From Pseudomonadota bacterium (lineage in GTDB: Bacteria > Desulfobacterota > Desulfarculia > Desulfarculales > Desulfarculaceae): a stretch of 16,618 bases of DNA. This document shows positions 1 to 6,128 of this stretch, piece after piece. The stretch is from positions 1 through 16,618 of the forward strand of contig JAHIQI010000062.1 of NCBI GenBank assembly GCA_018902755.1. The letters are read 5' to 3'. Every line of letters begins with the position of its first letter. The first letter of the stretch is position 1. Under the pieces are notes generated by a model, which was not told where the DNA came from, made no database searches, and saw only the letters and a program-made list of their open reading frames with translations. The position numbers and the translations under genes are program-made.

Positions 1-213
1 GCCCAGGCTGATGATGGTGGCCCCGATGACGATGCGGGGCAGGCCGGTGCGCCGGGCCAGGGCCACCGCGCCGTCCACCATGAGGTCCGCCCCCTTGGAC
101 AGCACCACGATACAGACGATCAGAAGCAAGAGCAGGCCCCAGGTGGGGAGCCCGGCGGTCAACTGGTTCAATACCTCTTCGCTGGTCAAATACACCAGTA
201 GAGAGTGTTGCAT
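1..213 (-). CDS. Na+/Ca2+ exchanger (CaCA) family membrane protein, N-terminal fragment
   Basis: Reading the reverse strand from the ATG at 213 gives 71 codons that run off the window edge. After a short polar start comes a hydrophobic segment (about residues 26-42, GLLLLLIVCIVVLSKGADL), then GAVALARRTGLPRIVIGATI. The 'SKGADLMVDGAVALARR-G-P-IVIG-TI-S-G' pattern is the first conserved repeat of the CaCA cation exchangers (YrbG-like), in which membrane helices bind Na+ and Ca2+ for antiport. The catalytic acidic repeats lie beyond the window. No strong ribosome site precedes the ATG, but an in-frame stop at 268-270 (the stop of the upstream gene) limits the start. The 54-bp gap to the adenosyltransferase gene suggests cotranscription; a functional link is not evident. 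The family call rests on one motif, so the cation is unknown. Confidence 0.72.
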   Translation of the reverse strand, partial: MQHSLLVYLTSEEVLNQLTAGLPTWGLLLLLIVCIVVLSKGADLMVDGAVALARRTGLPRIVIGATIISLG

Positions 214-267
214 GAGATCATTTCCATCGGTGAGTTTGGCTTGGACTCGCCGCCGGCAGGTGGAGGT

Positions 268-882
268 TTAAAACTCGATACCCCGACGGGAGTTGTAGCC
301 ATCATAATAGGGATGTTTTATTTGTCGGAACTCGGTGACGTAATCGCAGACCATTTGAATTTCGGGCGGCGCGTCCACTCCGGTCATTACCAAGTCGGCC
401 TTGCCCCGGCAGAGTTCCACCAACTCCAGGACCTGCTGAAGCGAAACCACCTTGAACAGCAGGGCCGACAAAAGCTCGTCGCAAACTATGAGTTGCCTGC
501 CCTGGGCTACGGCCTCCTTGGCAAAGCTCAAGGCCTGCTCGGCGTGCTGCAGGTGCACCGGTTTGGGGCCATCGGCAAGGATGAAGGGATGATCGCCTGG
601 TGACCGGTAGTCGATATTGTCGATGCCGGATAAGATGCCTACTTCGCCCGAGTCGCCGGATTTCATGAACTGGACGAAAAACACCTTGAGCCCGGAGCCG
701 GCGGCGCGAACGGCCAGCCCGACGCTACGGGTGGACTTGCCGACGCCTTGGCCAAAGCAGGCGTGGATGAGCCCCAGGTCGCTTTTGCTGGCTCCCCCCT
801 TGGGTTTGTCTTGATAAAAAAACGATTTTTCCAGATCAGGCTGCGACACGATCCCTCCACTGGTCAGATTTTGCTTAGGCAT
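268..882 (-). CDS. Divergent CobO/BtuR-type corrinoid adenosyltransferase
   Basis: This 204-residue cytoplasmic protein matches the CobA/CobO/BtuR family, which transfers the adenosyl group of ATP to Co(I) corrinoids to make adenosylcobalamin-type cofactors. Visible family features are a P-loop region at residues 40-60, 'VFFVQFMKSGD' at 67-77, an Asp-Glu pair at 135-136 in 'CDEL', and the C-terminal signature 'VTEF-QIKHPYYDGYNSRRGIEF' at 182-204, which ends exactly at GIEF as in the family. It is not canonical: the usual GNGKGKTT loop is GQGVGKST here (44-51), and the usual TGR-AP motif reads TGVDAPPE. About 35 residues precede the P-loop. Its ATG immediately follows the TAA of the CoA-transferase gene, so translation is probably coupled. 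It could be a paralogue serving one B12 enzyme, or a corrinoid-binding protein of altered chemistry. Confidence 0.8.
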   Translation of the reverse strand: MPKQNLTSGGIVSQPDLEKSFFYQDKPKGGASKSDLGLIHACFGQGVGKSTRSVGLAVRAAGSGLKVFFVQFMKSGDSGEVGILSGIDNIDYRSPGDHPFILADGPKPVHLQHAEQALSFAKEAVAQGRQLIVCDELLSALLFKVVSLQQVLELVELCRGKADLVMTGVDAPPEIQMVCDYVTEFRQIKHPYYDGYNSRRGIEF

Positions 883-2052
883 TTAGGAAGAACTGGGCGG
901 GTCCGCTTTTAGCAACTCCCGCAATATGGCCTCGGTATGCTCACCCTTCAAGGGCGGGGCCTGGGTGTCGGTAGTATCGGAACCCCTCATCTTAAAGGGC
1001 GAGCCAAAAACCGGGATATCCCCCAACTCGGGGTCTTGTTCCCATTCCACCAAATTGGCGATGTTGGGATTTTGGGGGTCAAAGGCTTCTTCAAAAGACA
1101 TGATCGGGGTTACGCAGCAATCATGAAATTTAGAGCACCAATAGTCGCGCGTCTGCCGGCTGAAGCGCTCTTGGAGGCGGTCGACCAAACGGCGCCTGTG
1201 CTCCGTGTCTTCCGAGAAGGGCTGAATTTCCCTCCATTGGCTGATGCATTCATCAAGATCAAGGCCACGGCACAATTTTTCCCAGAACTTGTACTCCAGC
1301 GGCTGGATGCAGATGTATTGGCGATCCTTGGTCTGGAAAAAATATATGTGGCGGCGATGGGCCCTGATATATTGGCCGGTCGCCCAATAGGCGTCGGAAC
1401 GGCTAAGGCCGGTTGCCCAGCTAAGACTGTCCAGCATGGATATGTCCAAGTGTTGCCCGCCACGGTTTGAGTTGCGGCGGTCCAGCAGCGCCAGAAGCAC
1501 CGCGATCGCGGCTTGGTGGCCCGAGATAATGTCGGCTATAGGAATGCCGGAAATGCCGGGTTCGTGGGTTTCGCTGTTTAGGGAAAAAAGCCCGCTCATC
1601 CCCTGTATGTTTAAATCATGGGCCGGATGTTCAGAGAGGTTGCCGTTCTGGCCGAACCCGCTGATGGAACAGTAAATCAGATCGGGATTGATATTTTTTA
1701 CGGTTGAATAATCAAGGCCAAGGTTCTTCATTACTCCCGGGCGGAAGCCCTCCACCAATACGTCGGCTTTTTTGATGAGTTTGGTCAATAAGGCGACGCC
1801 TTCAGGGGTAGTGTAATTACACTGCAAGCTATGTTTGTTGCGATTGAACTGGATGAATCTACCGCTACGCTCCCTGCGACCCTCTGAGGACGCATCATCG
1901 CCCCAGGGCCAGAGCGTGGGAATATCGGAAAGGTCTTCAGGCCGCTGGATTTTAAGGACCTTGGCCCCATAGTCGGCCAGGAATCTGGTGCAGTAGCCAC
2001 CTGGGTAGAAGTAGCTGAAATCCAAGACCAAGATTCCCTCGAGTGGCTGCAA
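883..2052 (-). CDS. Family III CoA-transferase (CaiB/BaiF/Frc type)
   Basis: This is a 389-residue protein of usual family length. The N-terminus 'LEGILVLDFSYFYPGGYCTRFLADYGAKVLKIQRPE' has the family III opening (G-x-x-VLD, LADxGAxVxKxxxP). 'NRNKHSLQCNYTTPEG' and 'ADVLVEGFRPGVMKNLGLDY' follow. The motif 'HPAHDLNIQGMSGLF' places the expected catalytic aspartate at residue 146, in a His-Asp context also seen in alpha-methylacyl-CoA racemase. The enzyme should move CoA between carboxylates, or act as a racemase-like homologue; the substrate is unknown. No ATG fits the start. The best is TTG at 2052, with GGAG and AAGG upstream on the minus strand. It is the first gene of the minus-strand operon, and its stop abuts the start of the corrinoid adenosyltransferase gene. 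Confidence 0.87.
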   Translation of the reverse strand: MQPLEGILVLDFSYFYPGGYCTRFLADYGAKVLKIQRPEDLSDIPTLWPWGDDASSEGRRERSGRFIQFNRNKHSLQCNYTTPEGVALLTKLIKKADVLVEGFRPGVMKNLGLDYSTVKNINPDLIYCSISGFGQNGNLSEHPAHDLNIQGMSGLFSLNSETHEPGISGIPIADIISGHQAAIAVLLALLDRRNSNRGGQHLDISMLDSLSWATGLSRSDAYWATGQYIRAHRRHIYFFQTKDRQYICIQPLEYKFWEKLCRGLDLDECISQWREIQPFSEDTEHRRRLVDRLQERFSRQTRDYWCSKFHDCCVTPIMSFEEAFDPQNPNIANLVEWEQDPELGDIPVFGSPFKMRGSDTTDTQAPPLKGEHTEAILRELLKADPPSSS

Positions 2053-2393
2053 CTTAAACCTTACTCCATAAAAATACTGGCGAGAGGTAGGGGTGCCTCA
2101 ATAATTTTGCTGACTAATTATGGCATGGAAAAAATTTAGTTAAATATATATAGATTGTAATTGAAATGTATAATAAAAACATATAGTATAGATGCACTTG
2201 ATCGGGAATATTTTGCTGGCTTTTGCACGGCTGGCCATATATCAAATTAGACAATCCCGGTCGTTGCCGGCCTTGTTTGCCTTGTAAGGCGCATCCACCA
2301 AATTGGAAACATCATCGATAGGCGCGCCCGGCAAGTTAGACGCTGCCGGTTCAGTAGGTGATGTTCATGTCGCCCAGGTAAACCAATTTAAAA
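2053..2393. promoter_or_regulatory. AT-rich divergent intergenic region
   Basis: This 341-bp gap separates the minus-strand CoA-transferase operon from the plus-strand PAS-LuxR gene, so it must hold both promoters. The part from about 2100 to 2200 is very AT-rich. A perfect TATAAT lies on the plus strand at 2169-2174, but no convincing -35 box sits 16-18 bp upstream of it. TTGAAA at 2161-2166 with TAGTAT at 2184-2189 (17-bp spacer) is another plus-strand candidate. A tight inverted repeat, GCCTT-GT-AAGGC, is at 2279-2290. I found no coding sequence here. Promoter calls are weak because AT-rich DNA gives such matches by chance. Confidence 0.35.
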
Positions 2394-4121
2394 ATGGATA
2401 GGGATATGGACCAAGATAGATATATAGAGATGGCCAGGAAATACGAGTTCATGGCCAATCACTCCACCGATTATATAAGTTTAATTAATCGTGATTACGT
2501 ATATGAGATGGTGAATGAGGAATATAAACAAGCCAGAAGAAGTGTAGGTGAAGAGATAGAGGGCAAGACTGTCGCGGATCTATGGGGCGAGAAGCTATTC
2601 AACAGTGTCATAAAAATCAATGTTGATCGGTGCCTGAATGGAGAGCATTTCGAATTTAAGGCCTGGGTGAGATATCCAAAGAAAAGCAAAAGATATTTTG
2701 ACATTATATACCGGCCATATAGCGACAACGGTGGGGAAATAACTCATGCCTTATTGGTGGCACACGATATAACAGAAAAATATTTGGCTGTTAGAGAGCT
2801 GCGTGAGCAGCAGGAGACATATAAACTGCTTTTTGAAAACGCCATGGATGGTATATCCATAATCGACCAGGAATCATCGAAAATATTAGATGCAAATTAC
2901 GCGTGGTCGCAAATGTATGGCTACGATAAAAGTGATATAGCCCATATGTCCTCATGGGATATTGCCGCAGAGCCAAGCAAGGTTGAAGCTTCCATGAAAG
3001 AGGCTTTCAGGGAGGGCAGAGGCTACCTCACAAAAAGATTGCATCGTAAAAAAGATGGCACCGTTTTCCCGGTTGAGACATCGGGCGCCAAGATGAAGGT
3101 GAAAAATAAGAATACCCTGTTTGTGATAACACGTGACACCACCGAACGTGAAAGGGCGGAGCAGCAACTTAAGAAGGCGCACGATGAACTGGAGATCAGA
3201 GTCCAGGAGCGCACCGCGGAGCTTTTAAAGTTGAACCTGGAACTGCGGCGTAATATCGATGCGATAAGGCGCACTGAGAAGGCTTTGCGAGAGAGTGAGG
3301 AGCGCTACCGCAAGCTGGTTGAAACCATGAACGAAGGCCTCGGGGTTTTGGACATCATGGGCGTGTTCACCTATGTCAACACCAGCCTTTGCAAGATGCT
3401 GGGCGCGGTGGAAGAAGAGCTTATCGGCAACACCTTGCACGATTTCATGGACAGCACCAATCGTACGATGTTGAAAAAACTGGCTGGTAGGATAAGCCGA
3501 GGAGAGTCGGTCAGCGTCGACTTGGAGTGGACCAGAAAGGATGGCCACCCGATCATGACTACCGTGTCTCCCCGGCCTATATACAATTCAGATGGTGAGA
3601 TGAGGGGCACCTTCGCCCTTATTGCCGATATCACCAAAAGAAAACACGCGGAAGACGAAGTACGCCAGCAAAAGATGGTGTTGGAATTTAAGACCAAGGA
3701 ACTGGAGGAAACCAACACCGCCCTCAAGGTGTTGCTACGCCGGAGAGAAGAAGACAAGTCCGAGCTGCAAGAGAACGTTGTTTATCAAGTAAAGAGTCTT
3801 CTATCTCCGCATTTGCAAGACCTGAAAATCAACGGAAGGCTATCGGAAGAAAATACTAAGTTGGTTGATTTGATACAAACCAGACTCGATCAAATTATCT
3901 CTCCTTTCGCCAAAAAAATCAGCGGGGGATACTATAAATTATCAGCAAGAGAGGTGCAGATAGCGAGCTTGATAACCGAGGGATGGTCCAGCAAGGAAAT
4001 TGCCGAACATTTAAATATATCAGTCGGCACGGTTAATTTTCACCGCAACAAAATTCGCAAAAAGCTCAGCATTACCAACGAAAAGGTAAGCCTGTCCAAC
4101 CAACTGAGAAGTATGATCTAG
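2394..4121 (+). CDS. Three-PAS sensor with LuxR-type HTH (one-component regulator)
   Basis: This 575-residue protein should sense a signal and bind DNA by itself, as it has no receiver, histidine kinase or membrane segment. PAS-like domains lie at about 17-130, 143-253 and 303-418, each ending in the S-box pattern (HDITEK, RDTTER, ADITKRK). Coiled-coil-like linkers lie near 255-300 and 420-455. 'LLRRREEDKSELQENV' precedes a segment ending 'LDQIISPFAKK', the pre-HTH module known from many deltaproteobacterial PAS-LuxR proteins. The LuxR/GerE HTH is at 516-575 (LSAREVQIASLITEGWSSKE). Its target may be the divergent CoA-transferase operon. The start is uncertain: ATG at 2394 or 2406, neither with a well-spaced Shine-Dalgarno. 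The gene is AT-richer than its neighbours and uses many ATA and AGA codons, most strongly at its two ends. Confidence 0.85.
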   Translation: MDRDMDQDRYIEMARKYEFMANHSTDYISLINRDYVYEMVNEEYKQARRSVGEEIEGKTVADLWGEKLFNSVIKINVDRCLNGEHFEFKAWVRYPKKSKRYFDIIYRPYSDNGGEITHALLVAHDITEKYLAVRELREQQETYKLLFENAMDGISIIDQESSKILDANYAWSQMYGYDKSDIAHMSSWDIAAEPSKVEASMKEAFREGRGYLTKRLHRKKDGTVFPVETSGAKMKVKNKNTLFVITRDTTERERAEQQLKKAHDELEIRVQERTAELLKLNLELRRNIDAIRRTEKALRESEERYRKLVETMNEGLGVLDIMGVFTYVNTSLCKMLGAVEEELIGNTLHDFMDSTNRTMLKKLAGRISRGESVSVDLEWTRKDGHPIMTTVSPRPIYNSDGEMRGTFALIADITKRKHAEDEVRQQKMVLEFKTKELEETNTALKVLLRRREEDKSELQENVVYQVKSLLSPHLQDLKINGRLSEENTKLVDLIQTRLDQIISPFAKKISGGYYKLSAREVQIASLITEGWSSKEIAEHLNISVGTVNFHRNKIRKKLSITNEKVSLSNQLRSMI

Positions 4122-4403
4122 CGTACAGTGGCGGCATTTACCTGACACCTACCTCCAGCCGGTTGGTTCTTGCGCGGGCTTCTTATGGGACGCTGCAGGG
4201 GCGCTGGCTTTCAAGTTTTTCAGCCCAAGCCACCGGCCGGAAGCCAGAATCCCTCCTGGCGTACCAATAGATAAAGGGTGCGGCCGATTCGATCGTCCCT
4301 TTTGGGGGCGCAAATTGACTTCAAAGCCCCAATTAAAAATTTCGCCTTCCGCCTGAACAGCGACCTAAATAATGATCTAAAGAGCAATATCCGGCTGTTA
4401 GAT

Positions 4404-4413
4404 CAAACGTTTG
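4404..4413. promoter_or_regulatory. LacI-type operator core upstream of the repressor gene
   Basis: The palindrome CAAACGTTTG has the central CpG typical of LacI-family operators. The same 10 bases occur twice in the control region of the BKACE operon (5879-5888 and 6069-6077 area). Over 18 positions this site matches the best one at 14. It lies about 340 bp before the LacI-family start codon, which suggests autoregulation. In random sequence a given 10-mer is expected about 0.016 times in a window of this size. Inference from sequence; binding not shown. Confidence 0.6.
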
Positions 4414-4447
4414 CCTTCCGGCACGGGTAAAGGGAGCGGGGATAGCT

Positions 4448-4476
4448 TAATTGTCAATTATTATTGCCAATAATTG
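4448..4476. repeat. Nested inverted repeats with ATTGNCAAT units
   Basis: TAATTG-T-CAATTA (4448-4460) is a perfect palindrome with a one-base centre. It overlaps a second, ATTATTG-C-CAATAAT (4460-4474), and arms CAATTATT (4455-4462) and AATAATTG (4469-4476) also pair around six bases. A third TTGTC follows at 4474. The repeated ATTGNCAAT unit looks like a tandem binding site for a dimeric regulator. TTGTCA at 4451-4456 could also serve as a -35 box. The regulator is unknown. Confidence 0.45.
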
Positions 4477-4521
4477 TCCGACGGCCTTCGCATTTGCTTG
4501 AGTTTGGGAGGGAACGCTGCT

Positions 4522-4581
4522 ATGAGTTATTCAGTAATCTTTCACTCAGCATTTTTTGCGGCTACCGGCAAATTTTCTTAA
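4522..4581 (+). CDS. Possible 19-residue leader peptide
   Basis: An ATG at 4522 opens a 19-codon ORF ending in TAA at 4581, with peptide MSYSVIFHSAFFAATGKFS. A strong purine-rich ribosome site, GGGAGGGAA, spans 4506-4514, 7-9 bases upstream, and is better than that of the LacI-family gene downstream. The peptide has four Phe residues but no run of one amino acid typical of attenuation leaders. It sits between the palindrome cluster and the repressor gene, so it may be a translated leader. It may equally be chance; I see no terminator/antiterminator pair after it. Confidence 0.25.
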   Translation: MSYSVIFHSAFFAATGKFS

Positions 4582-4749
4582 TTCCGCCGCAACGGTGCAT
4601 GGTGGCGATTTATTGCGTAACTTCAGCCTATTGATAGAAAATTCCAAGCGAGATGACATATCCCGAAAGCCAGGACCGGCCTATTCCTGACTGGAACATG
4701 CTTTCGCCAAGTTGGTGATCTCGGGTTTTAGGGAGCAAGAGCGGCAAAG

Positions 4750-5766
4750 ATGTCGACCATACTGGAAATCGCCAAGTTGGCCAATGTTTCCTGTTCCACG
4801 GTTTCCCGCGCCCTGAACGGGCGAAAAGGGGTCAGCGACGCGATAAGGGCCAAGATCGTCAAACTGGCCCAGGACTTGGATTACTACCCCGACTCCACCG
4901 CCCGGGCCCTGGTAAGCAAGCGGGTCGGGGTCATCGGTCTGATCATCCCCCGCACCAGCGAGTACACCTTCACCAGCCCCTATTATTCCCACATCCTGCT
5001 GGGAATCAGCGCCGTGGTCACCGAGCGGGGCTACCAGGTCATGCTGGTCATCAACGAGCGGAAAAGTTACGCCGCATTTTATCATCGCCGCATGGTGGAT
5101 GGCATCCTGGTGGTGGGAAACCATTTTGACGACAAAAAAATATGGCCCCTGACCGAGAGCGGCATCCCCAGCGTGGTGGTGCCTGGTTTTATCGATGATT
5201 CGCCCCGAAACCCCCTGAGCGTCAACTCCGAAAATTACGACTCAAATTACCAGGCGGTAAGCCATCTCATCCAACTCGGGCACCGCCGCATTGCCTTCAT
5301 CCTCGGCTACCCCAACTCCAAATATTCCGTGGAGCGCATCATTGCCTACCAGGACGCCCTTAGGGATCACGGCCTGGAATATCGCGAGGAATATACGCCG
5401 TATAGCGACTTTTCCGTGGCGGACGGCTTCCGGGTGATGGGCGATCTGTTGGACCTGCCCCAGCCGCCCACCGCGGTGCTGTGCCTCAACGACTCCATCA
5501 GCATCGGAACGCTGGATCAGATCAAGTCCCGCAATCTGAGAATTCCCGACGAGCTTTCGGTGGTGGTGACCTGCGCCTCTGACATGTTGGCGCACTACGA
5601 CCCGCCCTTGAGCACCATCAAGGTCCCGGTGGTTTCGGTGGGCAAGGCCGCGGCCAGCGCCCTCATCGAGATGATCGAAACGGGCGAGGCCCCGCGGGAA
5701 ATACCCAAGATACCTTCAACTTTCACCATTCGAAAGTCCACCGGCCCCTGTCCCCGGCCAGAGTAG
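4750..5766 (+). CDS. LacI/GalR-family transcriptional repressor
   Basis: This 338-residue protein has the standard LacI-family plan. The N-terminal helix-turn-helix (residues 3-24) includes 'SCSTVSRALNG'; a hinge helix around 'STARALVSKR' (49-58) carries the Leu that wedges into the central CpG of operators; and a sugar/ligand-binding-like effector domain fills about 60-330. It should be a cytoplasmic dimer released from DNA by a metabolite. Palindromes CAAACGTTTG upstream of its own gene and in the adjacent operon control region fit this family, so I infer autoregulation and repression of the BKACE-transporter operon. The inducer is probably the imported carboxylate or a product of it, not necessarily a sugar. 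The start ATG at 4750 is fixed by the HTH; GGGAG at 4731-4735 is somewhat far (14 bases). Confidence 0.92.
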   Translation: MSTILEIAKLANVSCSTVSRALNGRKGVSDAIRAKIVKLAQDLDYYPDSTARALVSKRVGVIGLIIPRTSEYTFTSPYYSHILLGISAVVTERGYQVMLVINERKSYAAFYHRRMVDGILVVGNHFDDKKIWPLTESGIPSVVVPGFIDDSPRNPLSVNSENYDSNYQAVSHLIQLGHRRIAFILGYPNSKYSVERIIAYQDALRDHGLEYREEYTPYSDFSVADGFRVMGDLLDLPQPPTAVLCLNDSISIGTLDQIKSRNLRIPDELSVVVTCASDMLAHYDPPLSTIKVPVVSVGKAAASALIEMIETGEAPREIPKIPSTFTIRKSTGPCPRPE

Positions 5767-5818
5767 CGTTTCGGCGGCCTGCGGGCCCCATTCAAAAAAA
5801 TTTACTAGAAAAGCAGCA

Positions 5819-5851
5819 GGTTACATGCTGTAACCATTTCGCATCGCGAAA
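5819..5851. repeat. Two adjacent perfect palindromes upstream of the -35 box
   Basis: GGTTACA-TGC-TGTAACC (5819-5835) and TTTCGC-ATC-GCGAAA (5837-5851) are perfect inverted repeats separated by one base. As RNA they would form two short hairpins downstream of the LacI-family gene. As DNA they lie 16 bp before a TTGACA box, where an activator would bind. Neither is followed by a T-run, so a simple terminator is less likely. Confidence 0.6.
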
Positions 5852-5867
5852 AACCTAATAATTTGGC

Positions 5868-5897
5868 TTGACATTACGCAAACGTTTGTGTTCCGAT
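5868..5897 (+). promoter_or_regulatory. Candidate sigma-70 promoter overlapped by an operator
   Basis: TTGACA at 5868-5873 matches the -35 consensus exactly. With an 18-bp spacer the -10 would be TCCGAT (5892-5897), only a half match, so the promoter may need activation or use another sigma factor. The LacI-type operator occupies the spacer, the classic position for direct repression. Confidence 0.45.
5879..5888. promoter_or_regulatory. LacI-type operator 1 of the BKACE operon
   Basis: The core CAAACGTTTG sits between the candidate -35 and -10. The extended 18-bp window 5875-5892 matches operator 2 at 16 of 18 positions. Bound repressor would block RNA polymerase. Confidence 0.7.
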
Positions 5898-6063
5898 GGC
5901 CCCACGATGGGATAAACATCACCGTTGGGACACGACATGAGTGACTTTGTACCCAAGAAACCGTCGACCTGCCCTTCAACCCATCGTACACCTGTGCCAT
6001 TTGTCGCCCAAAAAGCTCTGGCCGAACCCAGGGCCTTCAAAACCATGTGTTTTTTTGTCAATT

Positions 6064-6081
6064 AACGCAAACGTTTGCGTT
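6064..6081. promoter_or_regulatory. LacI-type operator 2 (perfect 18-bp palindrome)
   Basis: AACGCAAACGTTTGCGTT is fully symmetric around a CpG and is the strongest of the three sites. It lies 47 bp before the BKACE start codon. Its centre is 189 bp from that of operator 1, close to 18 turns of B-DNA at 10.5 bp per turn, so both sites face the same side and could support a repression loop. Confidence 0.78.
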
Positions 6082-6128
6082 GGGGGTCCAAAACGCTGAA
6101 CCGGGTATCTCATCATAGGGAAAGAAGA

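Larger units (their letters stand above)
4122..4749. other. Long non-coding gap upstream of the LacI-family gene
   Basis: This 628-bp stretch has no ORF of normal size on either strand with plausible codon use. It holds a LacI-type operator core (4404-4413), a cluster of nested palindromes (4448-4476) and a possible 19-codon leader ORF with a good ribosome site (4522-4581), listed separately. Just after the PAS-LuxR stop, TGGCTT (4205-4210) can pair with AAGCCA (4227-4232), or CTGGCTT (4204-4210) with AAGCCAG (4241-4247). Neither is followed by a T-run, so I do not call a terminator. The region from 4240 to 4400 shows nothing I can interpret. Confidence 0.5.
5767..6128. promoter_or_regulatory. 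Control region of the BKACE-transporter operon
   Basis: This 362-bp gap holds, left to right, two adjacent perfect palindromes (5819-5851), a consensus -35 TTGACA (5868-5873), an operator in the expected -35/-10 spacer (5879-5888), and an 18-bp operator (6064-6081) near the start codon. If transcription begins near 5900, the leader is over 200 nt. It can fold by pairing ACGATGGG (5904-5911) with CCCATCGT (5980-5987), with TTGGG (5925-5929) and CCCAA (5952-5956) nested inside. I see no classical terminator after the LacI-family stop. Small ORFs here lack codon bias and overlap the operators. Confidence 0.65.

Noticed and set aside
4204..4247. Possible terminator after the PAS-LuxR gene
   Set aside because: Two competing weak stems with long loops and no T-run; not enough to call a terminator.
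4681..5124. Minus-strand ORF of 147 codons over the start of the LacI-family gene
   Set aside because: Covers the antisense of a clear helix-turn-helix domain; His/Asp/Gln/Gly-rich shadow.
5855..6061. Minus-strand ORF of 68 codons between the two operators
   Set aside because: TTG start, no ribosome site, no recognisable features, and it overlaps the promoter and operator 1.
6075..6128. Extended N-terminus for BKACE starting at TTG 6075
   Set aside because: It would begin inside operator 2 and adds 18 non-conserved residues; ATG 6129 has a proper ribosome site and fits family length.
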